Shown here: one piece after another, positions 27,199 through 35,613 of the stretch
Layout: each line of letters begins with the position of its first letter
Numbering within the stretch: position 1 is the first letter of the stretch
NCBI RefSeq assembly: GCF_000733775.1
Contig: NZ_JPOE01000005.1
Location: forward strand, 868,001 to 932,000
Direction of reading: 5' to 3'
Origin: Thiomonas sp. FB-Cd
GTDB taxonomy: Bacteria; Pseudomonadota; Gammaproteobacteria; Burkholderiales; Burkholderiaceae_C
DNA: 64,000 nt
Program-made: the position numbers and the translations under genes
The notes under the pieces: model-generated
Database searches by the model: none
Told to the model about the DNA's origin: nothing
Seen by the model: the letters and a program-made list of their open reading frames with translations, nothing else

Positions 27199-27201
27199 TA
27201 G
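26131..27201 (+). CDS. IS630-family transposase
   Basis: This 356-residue DDE transposase moves the surrounding element. An N-terminal helix-turn-helix region (QGLQNKDIAEQLGIGRVQVARW) is followed by a second helical DNA-binding part and the catalytic core with CCDEKSQVQ (first Asp), IADNYATHKH (second Asp) and SASWLNMVERFFRDI (Glu). ATG 26131 (MIVLTDEQE) is the best start; the frame is open for about 200 bp upstream, but that stretch crosses the IS end. The stop codon TAG uses the TA of the flanking target site plus the next G, so the coding frame runs to the last base of the element. It looks intact. Confidence 0.92.
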   Translation: MIVLTDEQESELTRLARSKRTSVRLVQRARIVLLAAQGLQNKDIAEQLGIGRVQVARWRERYVESGLRGIERDLPRGAPPVKVDVAKLVELTTQTTPEAATHWSTRKMGEVLGVSASTVMRHWQAHGLKPHIVRGFKVSRDSKFVEKLEDIVGLYVSPPEHALVLCCDEKSQVQALDRTQPGLPLKKGRAQTMTHDYKRHGTTTLFAALNVLDGQVIAQCQQRHRHAEWLKFLRQIDRETPKDRTLHLIADNYATHKHPVVQEWLAKHPRFNMHFTPTSASWLNMVERFFRDITVNRLRRGVFTSVPELVTAIDEYIAHHNIKPKPFIWTKSAADILQKVIRANSRLSSKQNGTLH

Positions 27202-27322
27202 ACACCGACTGGTTTAGGCGATGGGATGGACGTTCTTTCCCCGGTTTAGGGGTAGGCAGGCCCGACCGAGCAACTTACGCTTAACGGCGAAAAGGGCTAA
27301 AACATTTCTGAGAATATTTCGC

Positions 27323-27895
27323 ATGATCCAGTCTCACGCGGATTACAAGGCCTATTTGGATGCCGATCGCCTATCTCTTGGCAAGAATCACACATTGCGC
27401 GACCGGTTCCTCGACGAGATATGGCTTTTTCAGCGGCGGCTGCGTAGGGTTGAGTACCTGACCAACTGCCGCAAGAATCGGCTCCGCCGACTTGTTGCGG
27501 TATACCAGTACCGTCAGCTTGGCATCCGGCTTGGCTTTTCGATACCGATTAACGTATTTGGGCCCGGCCTTGCGCTTTTGCACTATGGAACGATCGTCAT
27601 CAACGCACAGACACGTGTCGGCGCGAACTGTCGCGTCCACGCCGGTGTCAACATTGGTGCACAACTGGGGCCCGACGGCGGGGTGCCGCGCATCGGGGAC
27701 AACTGCTACCTTGGCCCTGGTGCAAAATTGTTTGGCGCCATCGTCATTGGGGATAACACGGTGATTGGTGCAAACGCCGTGGTCAACAAGAGCTTCCCGA
27801 GCGGAAATGTCACGCTGGGCGGAGTTCCGGCTCGGATCATTTCGGAAAAATCGGCCGCTGGCCTGTTCGTACTGGGCTACAAGAAAGCACAATGA
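27323..27895 (+). CDS. Serine-acetyltransferase-like hexapeptide-repeat acyltransferase
   Basis: This 190-residue protein has a left-handed beta-helix of hexapeptide repeats, such as IGDNCYLGPGAKLFG and IGDNTVIGANAVV, and ends with the family's GGVPARII. The N-terminus (MIQSHADYKAYLDADRLSLG) resembles acetyltransferases in EPS loci. It would O-acetylate a sugar or sugar nucleotide with acetyl-CoA. I chose ATG 27323, since the longer frame to 27221 extends back toward the IS with no family similarity. It lies 122 bp after the element, so it may need its own promoter or one supplied by the IS. Confidence 0.82.
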   Translation: MIQSHADYKAYLDADRLSLGKNHTLRDRFLDEIWLFQRRLRRVEYLTNCRKNRLRRLVAVYQYRQLGIRLGFSIPINVFGPGLALLHYGTIVINAQTRVGANCRVHAGVNIGAQLGPDGGVPRIGDNCYLGPGAKLFGAIVIGDNTVIGANAVVNKSFPSGNVTLGGVPARIISEKSAAGLFVLGYKKAQ

Positions 27896-27989
27896 TCCTG
27901 CCATCGTCTAGGCACCCTTTCTTTTCGCCCTCGCTCGCAATCGAACTCCCGATGCTCACAATGATGATTCGCGATTCGTTTTTTGCCTT

Positions 27990-29204
27990 ATGAAGGCCGC
28001 CCACTCCATTGCAGCAGTGAATCCGGTTGAGCTTTCCGCTGAATGTGTCAGGACGACTCGGGTTCTGATGGTTGTGGACGGACGATACCCAGCAACTGGC
28101 GGTGCCGAACTTCAAGCACGGTTGCTGAGTTCAGCCCTTGCCGCATCCGGGCACTCAGTACGCGTGCTGGCGCCGCGTCTCGACTCCTCGCAACCCTTGG
28201 ACGGCTACATTGATGGAATAAGGGTTCAGCGCTTGGCCTATCCACACATCAAGGCACTTGGCGCGATTTGGTTGAATCTGCGATTTGCCGCTTGGTTGAT
28301 TTGGCATCAACACGAATTTGACGCGATCCACATTCACATGATGCACAATCTCGCCGGTGCAGCGGGATGGTTCAAACGCTGGCTCCGCCCGAAAATCGTG
28401 GTTAAGGTGTCTGGCGCTGCAGAATTCCAAGGCGGCATTCTCGACCCCGCATTGCGTCACAAGCCCGTACACCGGATACTGCTCGCCGGGAGCCGCCGCT
28501 TGGACGCCTTCCAATGCATCAGCCAATACACGCGAGAGGTCATGCTCCGCGCCGGCTACGCCTCGCAACGCCTGCATCTCATTCCCAACGCGGTGGATTG
28601 CGCCCGCTTTTTTCCATCACCCGCAGAGGTCGAACCGATCCGCGCTGTATTCGTGGGGCGCCATGTACGCGTCAAAGGGCTGGATATCCTATTGCGGGCC
28701 TGGGTCAGGGTAAGGCGGCACGAAAACGCAAGGCTGGTGCTAGCAGGAGACGGGCCGGAGCGCGCGCATCTCATGGCCCTTGCTCAAGAGCTTGGCGTTG
28801 CGGATAGCGTGGATTTTCCGGGGCTAGTGGAGGACATTCCAGCCCTGCTCGCCGGCGCTGCCATCTATGTCCAGTCCTCCCACCATGAGGGCCTGCCGAA
28901 TGCCGTGTTGGAGGCCATGGCCGCCGGCCTGCCAGTCGTGGCAACACGCATAAGCGGGCATGAGGACATCGTTGCCCACGGGCATAGCGGCATCCTCGTT
29001 CCGCCAGCCGACCCAGCCGCATTAGCCGATGCGATGCAGCGTTTGATCGACGCGCCATTGCAAAGGCGACTCTTCGGGGCCGCCGGTCGCGATTTCGTCG
29101 CTCGGCACTACGCCATTCCCGTGATCACGGCGCAATTGTTGCGCCTGTACCAAGCCCCATCCCCCGACGGCCGCGCCTCAGGGCGTGTGCTCGCCGCACC
29201 GTGA
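27990..29204 (+). CDS. Glycosyltransferase family 4
   Basis: This 404-residue GT-B enzyme has VLMVVDGRYPATGGAELQ at its N-terminus, HIHMMHNLAGAAG on the acceptor side, AVFVGRHVRVKGLDIL at the start of the donor domain and the E-x7-E motif EGLPNAVLE, followed by TRISGHEDIV. It is the third GT4 of the EPS locus. Residues 1-24 are not conserved family sequence, so the true start may lie a little downstream. The next gene's ATG overlaps its stop. Confidence 0.89.
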   Translation: MKAAHSIAAVNPVELSAECVRTTRVLMVVDGRYPATGGAELQARLLSSALAASGHSVRVLAPRLDSSQPLDGYIDGIRVQRLAYPHIKALGAIWLNLRFAAWLIWHQHEFDAIHIHMMHNLAGAAGWFKRWLRPKIVVKVSGAAEFQGGILDPALRHKPVHRILLAGSRRLDAFQCISQYTREVMLRAGYASQRLHLIPNAVDCARFFPSPAEVEPIRAVFVGRHVRVKGLDILLRAWVRVRRHENARLVLAGDGPERAHLMALAQELGVADSVDFPGLVEDIPALLAGAAIYVQSSHHEGLPNAVLEAMAAGLPVVATRISGHEDIVAHGHSGILVPPADPAALADAMQRLIDAPLQRRLFGAAGRDFVARHYAIPVITAQLLRLYQAPSPDGRASGRVLAAP

Positions 29205-30727
29205 TGCAGGGCAAGCTGGAGCCCGCGGCGTTGGTACCCGACAAGGAAGGGGGCGGGGCGCTCAGGCGACTGGCGCGCCATACCTCAATCTACTCCATCG
29301 GCAGCCTGCTGGTCACGTTTGCAAGCATCATCTCGTTCCCTGTCTTCACACGCATTTTCACAGTGTCCGAGTACGGCACGATGGGCTTGGTGACATCCAC
29401 CATCTTGTTTCTAGTGGGCGTCGGCAAGCTTGGCCTCCAGCACTCGGTCGTGCGCTTTTACAGCGAGGTTGAAGCTGGCACGCGTCACAACACAGCCGTA
29501 CAGTTCTTCTCGACCGTTCTGTTCAGCATGCTGGCAACCGGCGCCATCGTCAGTGTGCTGGGCGCACTGCTTGTCAAGTTGATGCCAACGCACTGGTGGG
29601 GTGAAACGCAGACACAGCATCTTGTCGTCTTTGCTGCTCCGCTGATTCTTATTCGCGTGGTCGATAGCGCGATGTATAACATGTTGCGGGCACAGCAAAA
29701 AAGTGCCCTTTACAGTACTTATTTCACTGTGCGGAAGTATTTGGGTCTAGCCCTTATTCTTCTGGTGCTGTTCTTCGTTTCACGCAGTCTCGAAGGATTT
29801 TTTGCCGCATCCATAGTCAGCGAAGGCTTAGCCGTTTTTGTGATCATCACCTATTACTGGCGCCAGCACGTTTTCGACGTCCGGAAAATTTCAAAGCCGC
29901 TTCTATTTTCCATGCTGATGTATGGATTGCCCTTGTTTGCGAGCGAGCTTTCCGGGCTCCTTCTCAACATAGGCGGGCGTTACATAATTAACTATCGACT
30001 CGGCCCTGAACCCCTTGGGTCCTTTTCAGCAGCATATAACTTCAGCGATTATCTGCAAGGCATTCTCACCGCTTCGTTTGCTCAAGCGATCATCCCCATT
30101 TATTTTCGTCTATGGGAACAAAAAGGCCCTGAGAAGACGGCAGCATTTCTTCAGGATTCACTTCGATATTATATGGCGATCTCCATCCCGATCGTGGCTG
30201 GGATCGGCGCTGTAGGACCTGAACTCGTCCGCTTATTGGCTTCCGCAAAGTATAATGTGAGTGCGCCCCTCATTACATTCGTGACCGCAGGTATGCTGAT
30301 CTCGGGCGGGACGCCGTTATTTAGTGCTGGCGTCTATATCAAGAAGCAGACAAAGATCGTAATGTACTCCGTACTGGCGGCTGCCGTATGCAACATTGCG
30401 TTGACTATCGCATTGACCCAAGGCTATGGGATCGAAGGCGCTGCCGTTGCGACCCTAGTCAGCCTCACACTTTACGCGGCATCCACTGCATACTTTGGGA
30501 GACGAACCGTGCAAGTACGGATGCCTTGGCGGGATCTGGCCAGCTTCTCTGCACTGTCTCTACTCATGTACGGCGTGATCACGAGGATCGAGTTGCCGAG
30601 TTTGGCGCTCCGCATTTCGGCACAAATCGCATGCGGTGCCGTCCTCTATGTGGGATTGCTGCTGTTGATCGATCGCCCCATGCGCGGATTGGCGCAAAAA
30701 GGGTTGAGCCACCTGCGGCGCTCGTGA
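29204..30727 (+). CDS. Wzx-type oligosaccharide flippase
   Basis: This 507-residue membrane protein of the polysaccharide-exporter (MATE/Wzx-like) superfamily has about 12-14 predicted membrane segments. It would move lipid-linked repeat units across the inner membrane for polymerisation by the Wzy-like protein at 20.2-21.8 kb. The N-terminal ARHTSIYSIGSLLVTFASIISFPVFTR region (split for brevity: ARHTSIYSIG, then SFPVFTRIF) and the later RYIINYRLGPEPLG are typical. ATG 29204 overlaps the preceding stop; a GTG at 29201 is an alternative. It is the last plus-strand EPS gene, and its base composition seems lower in GC than the upstream genes. Confidence 0.88.
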   Translation: MQGKLEPAALVPDKEGGGALRRLARHTSIYSIGSLLVTFASIISFPVFTRIFTVSEYGTMGLVTSTILFLVGVGKLGLQHSVVRFYSEVEAGTRHNTAVQFFSTVLFSMLATGAIVSVLGALLVKLMPTHWWGETQTQHLVVFAAPLILIRVVDSAMYNMLRAQQKSALYSTYFTVRKYLGLALILLVLFFVSRSLEGFFAASIVSEGLAVFVIITYYWRQHVFDVRKISKPLLFSMLMYGLPLFASELSGLLLNIGGRYIINYRLGPEPLGSFSAAYNFSDYLQGILTASFAQAIIPIYFRLWEQKGPEKTAAFLQDSLRYYMAISIPIVAGIGAVGPELVRLLASAKYNVSAPLITFVTAGMLISGGTPLFSAGVYIKKQTKIVMYSVLAAAVCNIALTIALTQGYGIEGAAVATLVSLTLYAASTAYFGRRTVQVRMPWRDLASFSALSLLMYGVITRIELPSLALRISAQIACGAVLYVGLLLLIDRPMRGLAQKGLSHLRRS

Positions 30728-31012
30728 AACAGGGTTGGGCCGGAGCTTGCTCACGACCCTTACCCATATCGTCCAACATTAGGCGACAGCTCTGGCACGC
30801 AGTTCATCTACCACGCAGCGGCTTTGGACTCCTAGGCTCGACGTGCCCCAGCGGCGATTCTGAAGGCTCCTTTTATGGCGTGCGTCCTACTCGAATTCGC
30901 TAGGCCGAGGTCTTGAATCTTAAATCCGCACGGCTCCCAATTCACGACGCCCCCTTCGTGATCAAACACGCCATGCCACTTCAATGCCACATATGCAACT
31001 ACCATCACGCGA
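30728..31012. other. Convergent intergenic region
   Basis: These 285 bp separate the plus-strand flippase from the minus-strand GT2. No recognisable gene is seen. A bidirectional terminator would be expected here, but I find no clear hairpin with a T-run. Confidence 0.4.
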
Positions 31013-32074
31013 TCACCCTAGGCCGCCCCAGCCTGCGCGCAAATGACGTGCCTTATTGAGAAGCCCGGTCGGTAGCACAATTCGGATTAACACACGTAAC
31101 GTTTTGCGCGTGAATACCCTGTAGAAAAACCCGCTTACAAGCAGAAGCTTCAAAGCAGCCACGCGATCCTCGTCTGATAAAGCGTATGCAGCGCTGAGGG
31201 TCAGCGCGCCAAGATGGCGACGCACTTTGCCCGGTGCGCCCTCGCGCAGCTTGGGATCACGCGCGTGGATCATCTCTGCCACACGCAATGAATCGACAGC
31301 GGTCTTTGGCTTCGCTGATATTTGAGATGCCGATAGACGGTACTTCAGCAAGGGGCGATCAATATAGCCAACAGGACCTAAACGCGCGACTCGCACGAAC
31401 CATTCCCACTCGCACACAATTTTGACCTGTGGATCAAAATACCCTGCCCGCTTCAATGTAGCGCGAGGAAACATGACGGTCGGCGGATGGATAAAATTCC
31501 CTAAAGCGAGATCTTCATATACGGCGCCGCGCATGGTTTGCACCTGCATGGGCTGTGATATTTGTGGCTCAAAACAGCTACCGATATCAATCATCTCATG
31601 CACCGAATACCGTGCACTTGCCCCCCCATGAGCAGCGCTACATCGGGTATAATACTCGCCACAATATGAAGCGCCAAGCATCCCGCGTTCGTCAAATCCA
31701 CTGAAATCGGAACTGCACAGTAAAATATCTGGATTCGATTTGAGGTATTTTAATTGCACTGCGATACGTTCTGGCTCGCAGATATCGTCCGCGTCGAGCA
31801 GGGCGATGAACTCTCCCCATGCAGCCTCAACTCCCCTGTTGCGGGCCACGGCAATTCCCGAATTTGGCTGCCGAATCGGTCGAATTGCCGAACCGAAACT
31901 CTGTAGAACCTCCCAGGTCCCATCGGTCGATCCGTCATCCACAACCACAATGTCCAGTCGTCGGTGTGTCTGTCCAAAGACGCTAGCGAGGGTCTCGGCG
32001 ATCGTCTCCCGCGCGTTATATGCTGGTATGACCACGCTAACGGTGGTTTCGTCGAGGTTTAGACTGTTAGGCAT
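31013..32074 (-). CDS. Glycosyltransferase family 2
   Basis: This 353-residue GT-A glycosyltransferase has VSVVIPAYNA, VVVDDGSTDGTWE, ARNRGVEAAWGEFIALLDADD (DxD motif as DAD) and, further on, CEWEWFVRVARLG. It has no clear membrane segment, so it is cytoplasmic or peripheral. It would add a single sugar to a lipid-linked intermediate. Its start overlaps the end of the upstream GNAT gene by 16 nt, so the two are in one operon converging on the main EPS operon. Confidence 0.9.
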   Translation of the reverse strand: MPNSLNLDETTVSVVIPAYNARETIAETLASVFGQTHRRLDIVVVDDGSTDGTWEVLQSFGSAIRPIRQPNSGIAVARNRGVEAAWGEFIALLDADDICEPERIAVQLKYLKSNPDILLCSSDFSGFDERGMLGASYCGEYYTRCSAAHGGASARYSVHEMIDIGSCFEPQISQPMQVQTMRGAVYEDLALGNFIHPPTVMFPRATLKRAGYFDPQVKIVCEWEWFVRVARLGPVGYIDRPLLKYRLSASQISAKPKTAVDSLRVAEMIHARDPKLREGAPGKVRRHLGALTLSAAYALSDEDRVAALKLLLVSGFFYRVFTRKTLRVLIRIVLPTGLLNKARHLRAGWGGLG

Positions 32075-33255
32075 GATGGCATAACCTTCCCACTTTGATG
32101 CGACGAGGGAAGCTTGTCCGTACCATCACGCTGATCGGAATACGGCCTTTTCCCCTTGCGCCGGATGCCGAGGGAAACGGAAGTTAGCCACGCCTTCAGC
32201 CTATAAAGTGCTGCCGTAGGCCTTCGTCGGTATGCCCTGACCCAGACCGTGTTACGCGTGAGCCGTAAATAGTGGCGCTTATGATGGTAATCGCCCTTAA
32301 GCATGTCGAAAATCTCGCAGCCCTCTTCAATCGCTTGCTGGATAGAGTAGCCGACCACCAACTCGCCAGGACTCCACGCTGCCATAGATGGATCGAATCC
32401 GCTCTGAAAATAGTAAAATGTGTTCCCCAGTCTATAGCCATAGAGCATGGCGATGCTTCGTCCGCCAATTTGAAGCTCGGCTAACCTGAGGCGCCCCAAG
32501 GCCAACAATGCGTGCATCAATTCCCTGTGAAAGCCGAGGTATTGAGGGGAATTGAAACTCGGGTGATCGGTGCGCCCTTCCCAACGGAGTCTGTGCAGAG
32601 ACGCGAGGCGCTCAAAAGCCGCATCAATTTCAGATGGATCCGCCCAAACGATAAACGTGGAACCTGTTTGTTGCTCGAATTTGCGTCGCAAGCGACGTAA
32701 CGCGGCACGCCTGTGATAGCCTAAATTTGCCAGAAACTCATCCCACGTCGCGGGCAATTTTCCATATGTAATGCTCGATGGTTCGCCGACGTTCAACATG
32801 GAAGGCCGATTCTTGTAGGCACAAATCAGTGCCTTTGTGAAGGGCGCATCCGGTTGGAGGTCAACAAGATCCAACAGATCCCAGCCAGCGATCTCATCAA
32901 TGATGTGGTCGGCAAAGGCCTTGGCCACGGAATCGCGCGACCCGTCAAGCAGCATCGGATTGAGATCATCTGGCGCGGTGTCTCCCCCAGCGCCAATTTG
33001 CCTTAATTTGCGTACACGCCATAACCCGCGTAGCCAATGTGTTTCCTGATAAAGAGGAAAAATCCCTATCGTTTTCCCCTCTTCTTTGGCCAACAGAATA
33101 CGTAGCTCTCGTCCTGTCCCGTAATGCTTCCACCACAGGCGTTGCCAGTCCCAGGTCATGAAAATGCTTGTGTCCGGCGAGGCCTTTTCAAGCTCGCGCC
33201 ACTGTTCGAGCAGAGAATCAAACTGTTCGATTGTTGTCAAACATTCGATTAACAT
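32059..33255 (-). CDS. FemAB/CelD-like GNAT acyltransferase
   Basis: This protein of 398 residues resembles the CelD/BcsL-type GNAT acyltransferases common in EPS clusters. The conserved pieces are TWDWQRLWWKHYG near the N-terminus, a Arg-rich ALRRLRRKFEQ segment, and the acetyltransferase core LAELQIGGRSIAMLYGYRLG...YYFQSGFDP. It would acylate a sugar or aminoacyl substituent. The start MLIECLTT at 33255 fits the family better than the upstream in-frame ATG at 33300. It lies 65 bp downstream of the deacetylase in the same direction. Confidence 0.78.
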   Translation of the reverse strand: MLIECLTTIEQFDSLLEQWRELEKASPDTSIFMTWDWQRLWWKHYGTGRELRILLAKEEGKTIGIFPLYQETHWLRGLWRVRKLRQIGAGGDTAPDDLNPMLLDGSRDSVAKAFADHIIDEIAGWDLLDLVDLQPDAPFTKALICAYKNRPSMLNVGEPSSITYGKLPATWDEFLANLGYHRRAALRRLRRKFEQQTGSTFIVWADPSEIDAAFERLASLHRLRWEGRTDHPSFNSPQYLGFHRELMHALLALGRLRLAELQIGGRSIAMLYGYRLGNTFYYFQSGFDPSMAAWSPGELVVGYSIQQAIEEGCEIFDMLKGDYHHKRHYLRLTRNTVWVRAYRRRPTAALYRLKAWLTSVSLGIRRKGKRPYSDQRDGTDKLPSSHQSGKVMPSCLTV

Positions 33256-33320
33256 AAATTTTGGCCTACGAATTCCATATGTGCGGCATTCTGGCCTCAA
33301 GCCACGCGCTCCGTCGCATG

Positions 33321-34271
33321 TCAGGCTGAGGGTCGATATTGACGCCAGGCGAACAAAGGAAGGCTCGCAGAAATCGGTATCCGCGGCATCGCAAAGGGAT
33401 TTGTATCTTCCACGACAAAACCTTCCTCTGTCGTCACGGCTGCTCGATATACCTGTTCAACAACTTCACGTACACGCGCGTCGGTCGAACCGTTGGGGTA
33501 ACAGAAGAGATCGATGTCGCGATCTAGCCTCCACGCCAAAATATCTTTGCTGGCCTGCAATTCATGCTGAATTTGGGCATCGGTCAGAGTGGGCAAGATT
33601 GGGTGCGACAAAGTATGCGAACCGATGGTAATCAATTTACGGTCCAGCACTGCAATCTCACCCCAAGTCAGCAGATCATAGGCCTCCCGCTCTTCTGGAG
33701 TCGGATTGAAGGACGTTGTTGAATCCCGTAAATTTGCCGCGGTCACTTCGCGAACCTGAATTGGCAGAGTTTTCATCCAATCGATGATGCGTTCGACTTC
33801 TGAAGAAGGCGCGCCGTTGGCAAGTGCCCATTCCTCACATTGCTGGGAGGAAAGTCGGTGCAAGCGGGCTCTTGCTTCATGATTCCAAAGCCACTGATTC
33901 CCACTGATCAGTTCGGGGCAGACGAAGAAGGTGGCTGGAATATTGAATTCCTGCAATATTGGATAGGCTATTTGTATTTGATTACGCAAGCCATCATCAA
34001 AGGTTATCGCCACATCTCCTTCAAAACTCGGCGGTGTGCCTGCGGCCAAAGCGCGCACCATTGAGTCCAGCGATTGGATGCGGAAGTTCTGCTTCAACCA
34101 GGCCATCGCACGCCTGAAATCAGAAGCTCGCAGATCTCTTCCTCCCACGCCATGCAGCATGATCACCCGGCGCACAGGGCGTCGCTTCGCCAACCAAGCG
34201 GAAAGACCCGTTGTGAGGGCAACATTTTGGATTGACTGCTTGAGCCTGCTCTCTACTTTCGTCATGTACAT
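33321..34271 (-). CDS. Polysaccharide deacetylase (NodB homology, CE4)
   Basis: This 316-residue CE4 deacetylase is the first gene of the minus-strand EPS operon. It shows VIMLHGVG, the metal-site ITFDDGLRNQ, GSHTLSHPIL with two histidines, and DLFCYPNGS. An insertion of about 60 residues, rich in Glu and Arg, lies between the Asp and His motifs (about 135-200). ATG 34271 (MYMTKVES) has a GGGAG-type ribosome binding site; the longer frame to 34397 lacks family similarity. It is the third deacetylase in the window. Confidence 0.87.
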   Translation of the reverse strand: MYMTKVESRLKQSIQNVALTTGLSAWLAKRRPVRRVIMLHGVGGRDLRASDFRRAMAWLKQNFRIQSLDSMVRALAAGTPPSFEGDVAITFDDGLRNQIQIAYPILQEFNIPATFFVCPELISGNQWLWNHEARARLHRLSSQQCEEWALANGAPSSEVERIIDWMKTLPIQVREVTAANLRDSTTSFNPTPEEREAYDLLTWGEIAVLDRKLITIGSHTLSHPILPTLTDAQIQHELQASKDILAWRLDRDIDLFCYPNGSTDARVREVVEQVYRAAVTTEEGFVVEDTNPFAMPRIPISASLPLFAWRQYRPSA

Positions 34272-34540
34272 AATCCCGCTCCCGCGGCGGGCGTTCTCCG
34301 AACGTTGAGGCTGCCCAAATGTTAAGGACGCGGATTGAAAGGCAAGGATCGGGTCGGCTCCTTGAAAGGCAATAGACCACGGGCGCAAGATACCCAATGC
34401 CCCAGCATTTGCGCACCCCTAAGTCAAGGGAGAACGCGGCTCCATGCTGGCGCCTCAGAGGTGCGATTTCCTCCAGGTGGCAAGCCCTTCTGCGACTGGG
34501 GGGCCGCACTCTAGCGGTGCGAACTGACTAACCCGCGCCA

Positions 34541-34790
34541 GCAGCATGGCATGGCCGTAGCTGAAGAACCGGTAGCGCTCGCGCACGACTTGCGCACGCA
34601 TAGGCCGCCTGAATGCGTCGAGCACGGCAAAGACGGCAACCAGCATGAGCAGAGTTGAACGCGGCAAATGGGAATTCGTAATCAGCAGGTCAATCCAGGC
34701 GAAACGGTGGCCCGGGGTGATGAAAATGGCCGTCTAGGCACGGTCTAGCGTTAACTGTGCATGCGGGGCAGCCCCATGGGCATGTCTCGC
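34541..34790 (-). pseudogene. queA: Decayed 3' fragment of queA
   Basis: This stretch is a degenerate copy of the 3' part of the intact queA at 42.4-43.4 kb, in the same orientation. Bases 34681-34728 are identical to 42541-42588 (48 nt). The flanking coding region preserves [17 protein letters not shown] and [16 protein letters not shown] second matching block (34736 to about 34772, against 42747-42783) shows an internal deletion of about 151 bp, which breaks the frame, and a TAG stop precedes the preserved piece. The remaining open frame (34455-34667) has a non-queA tail. It cannot encode a functional enzyme. Confidence 0.85.
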
Positions 34791-34938
34791 GAATAGGTTC
34801 GCTCGTGCCCCTGTCGGCGCCCCAGGCATTGAAGGCTGGGAATACCGAATGCTAAGGCGAGCCAGCAGCACGCTTCACCCAAAGCCGGCCAGCCAACAGC
34901 CTGGTAGGCGGGTTCGAAACGTGCTTGATTGACAAGGC

Positions 34939-35529
34939 TTACAGTATCCAGCGGGCCAACACCGCATAGCGGCCTGTACCGAGCACGGACCGGACGAGAC
35001 AAAGATCCGCCGCGTGCCAGAGAATCGGTGCAAAGCATTCCGGGGGGAGGCTGGCTTGGGCGGCGCGCGCCAAAGTTACGTGAGGCTTGAAGGGGCGCAC
35101 GTCGCAGGGGACGCCTGCCTTCTGCGCCTCCCGCGCCAGCGCCACGCGCAACGCTGTAAGTTCCCCGGGCACATGGCTTGGAGCAAGATGGGCAATACCG
35201 CCTTGCGGCCAGATCTCAGCATGATCCAGCTGCAATCTGAAAGGCTGCGCTTCGCAAGCGATTCTGGCGCCAAAAGCCATCACATCCTGCAGGCGCGCCT
35301 TGGGCACGCCATCCATAAAGAGCACAGTGAGATGCAGTTTGTCCGGAACAGTTGATCTCGCAGGCGGTGCAAAACGCCACAGCAATGCGTGCTGCGCAAT
35401 CTTTGCGCGCAGTGCCGGCGGCGGCCACAGCGCAAAAAACAGCCGCAGTGCTGCATCGTACGGCGCCGCGCCGAGGTGGAAATCGAGCCTTTGCGATCTC
35501 GCGAGCATGGTGGGTCTCCAGTCAGCCAT
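34939..35529 (-). CDS. thpR: RNA 2',3'-cyclic phosphodiesterase (2'-5' RNA ligase family)
   Basis: This 2H-phosphoesterase-superfamily protein of up to 196 residues carries the two HxT motifs, KLHLTVLFM and KPHVTLAR, separated by about 90 residues. The family hydrolyses 2',3'-cyclic phosphate RNA ends and can ligate tRNA halves in vitro. The family's usual start (RLFFALWPP) lies about 28 residues in, so the true start may be ATG 35508 (MLARSQ) or further in. It lies between the queA remnant and an IS element and has no obvious operon partner. Confidence 0.85.
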   Translation of the reverse strand: MADWRPTMLARSQRLDFHLGAAPYDAALRLFFALWPPPALRAKIAQHALLWRFAPPARSTVPDKLHLTVLFMDGVPKARLQDVMAFGARIACEAQPFRLQLDHAEIWPQGGIAHLAPSHVPGELTALRVALAREAQKAGVPCDVRPFKPHVTLARAAQASLPPECFAPILWHAADLCLVRSVLGTGRYAVLARWIL

Positions 35530-35613
35530 CGAGCCACGCCAACAGGGTAGAACGGCGCACCCATCGTTGTCGAGAATCTCCGCTGGGGCATAGACCGGCG
35601 TTGCACCGGCTTA

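Noticed and set aside
1..30727. Exosortase (XrtA) gene or PEP-CTERM protein
   Set aside because: Several genes resemble exosortase-A-associated EPS genes, but no exosortase and no PEP-CTERM sorting signal is present in this window.
34455..34667. Small 70-codon gene on the minus strand
   Set aside because: Its first half is the decayed queA copy and its second half is unrelated read-through, so it is treated as part of the pseudogene.
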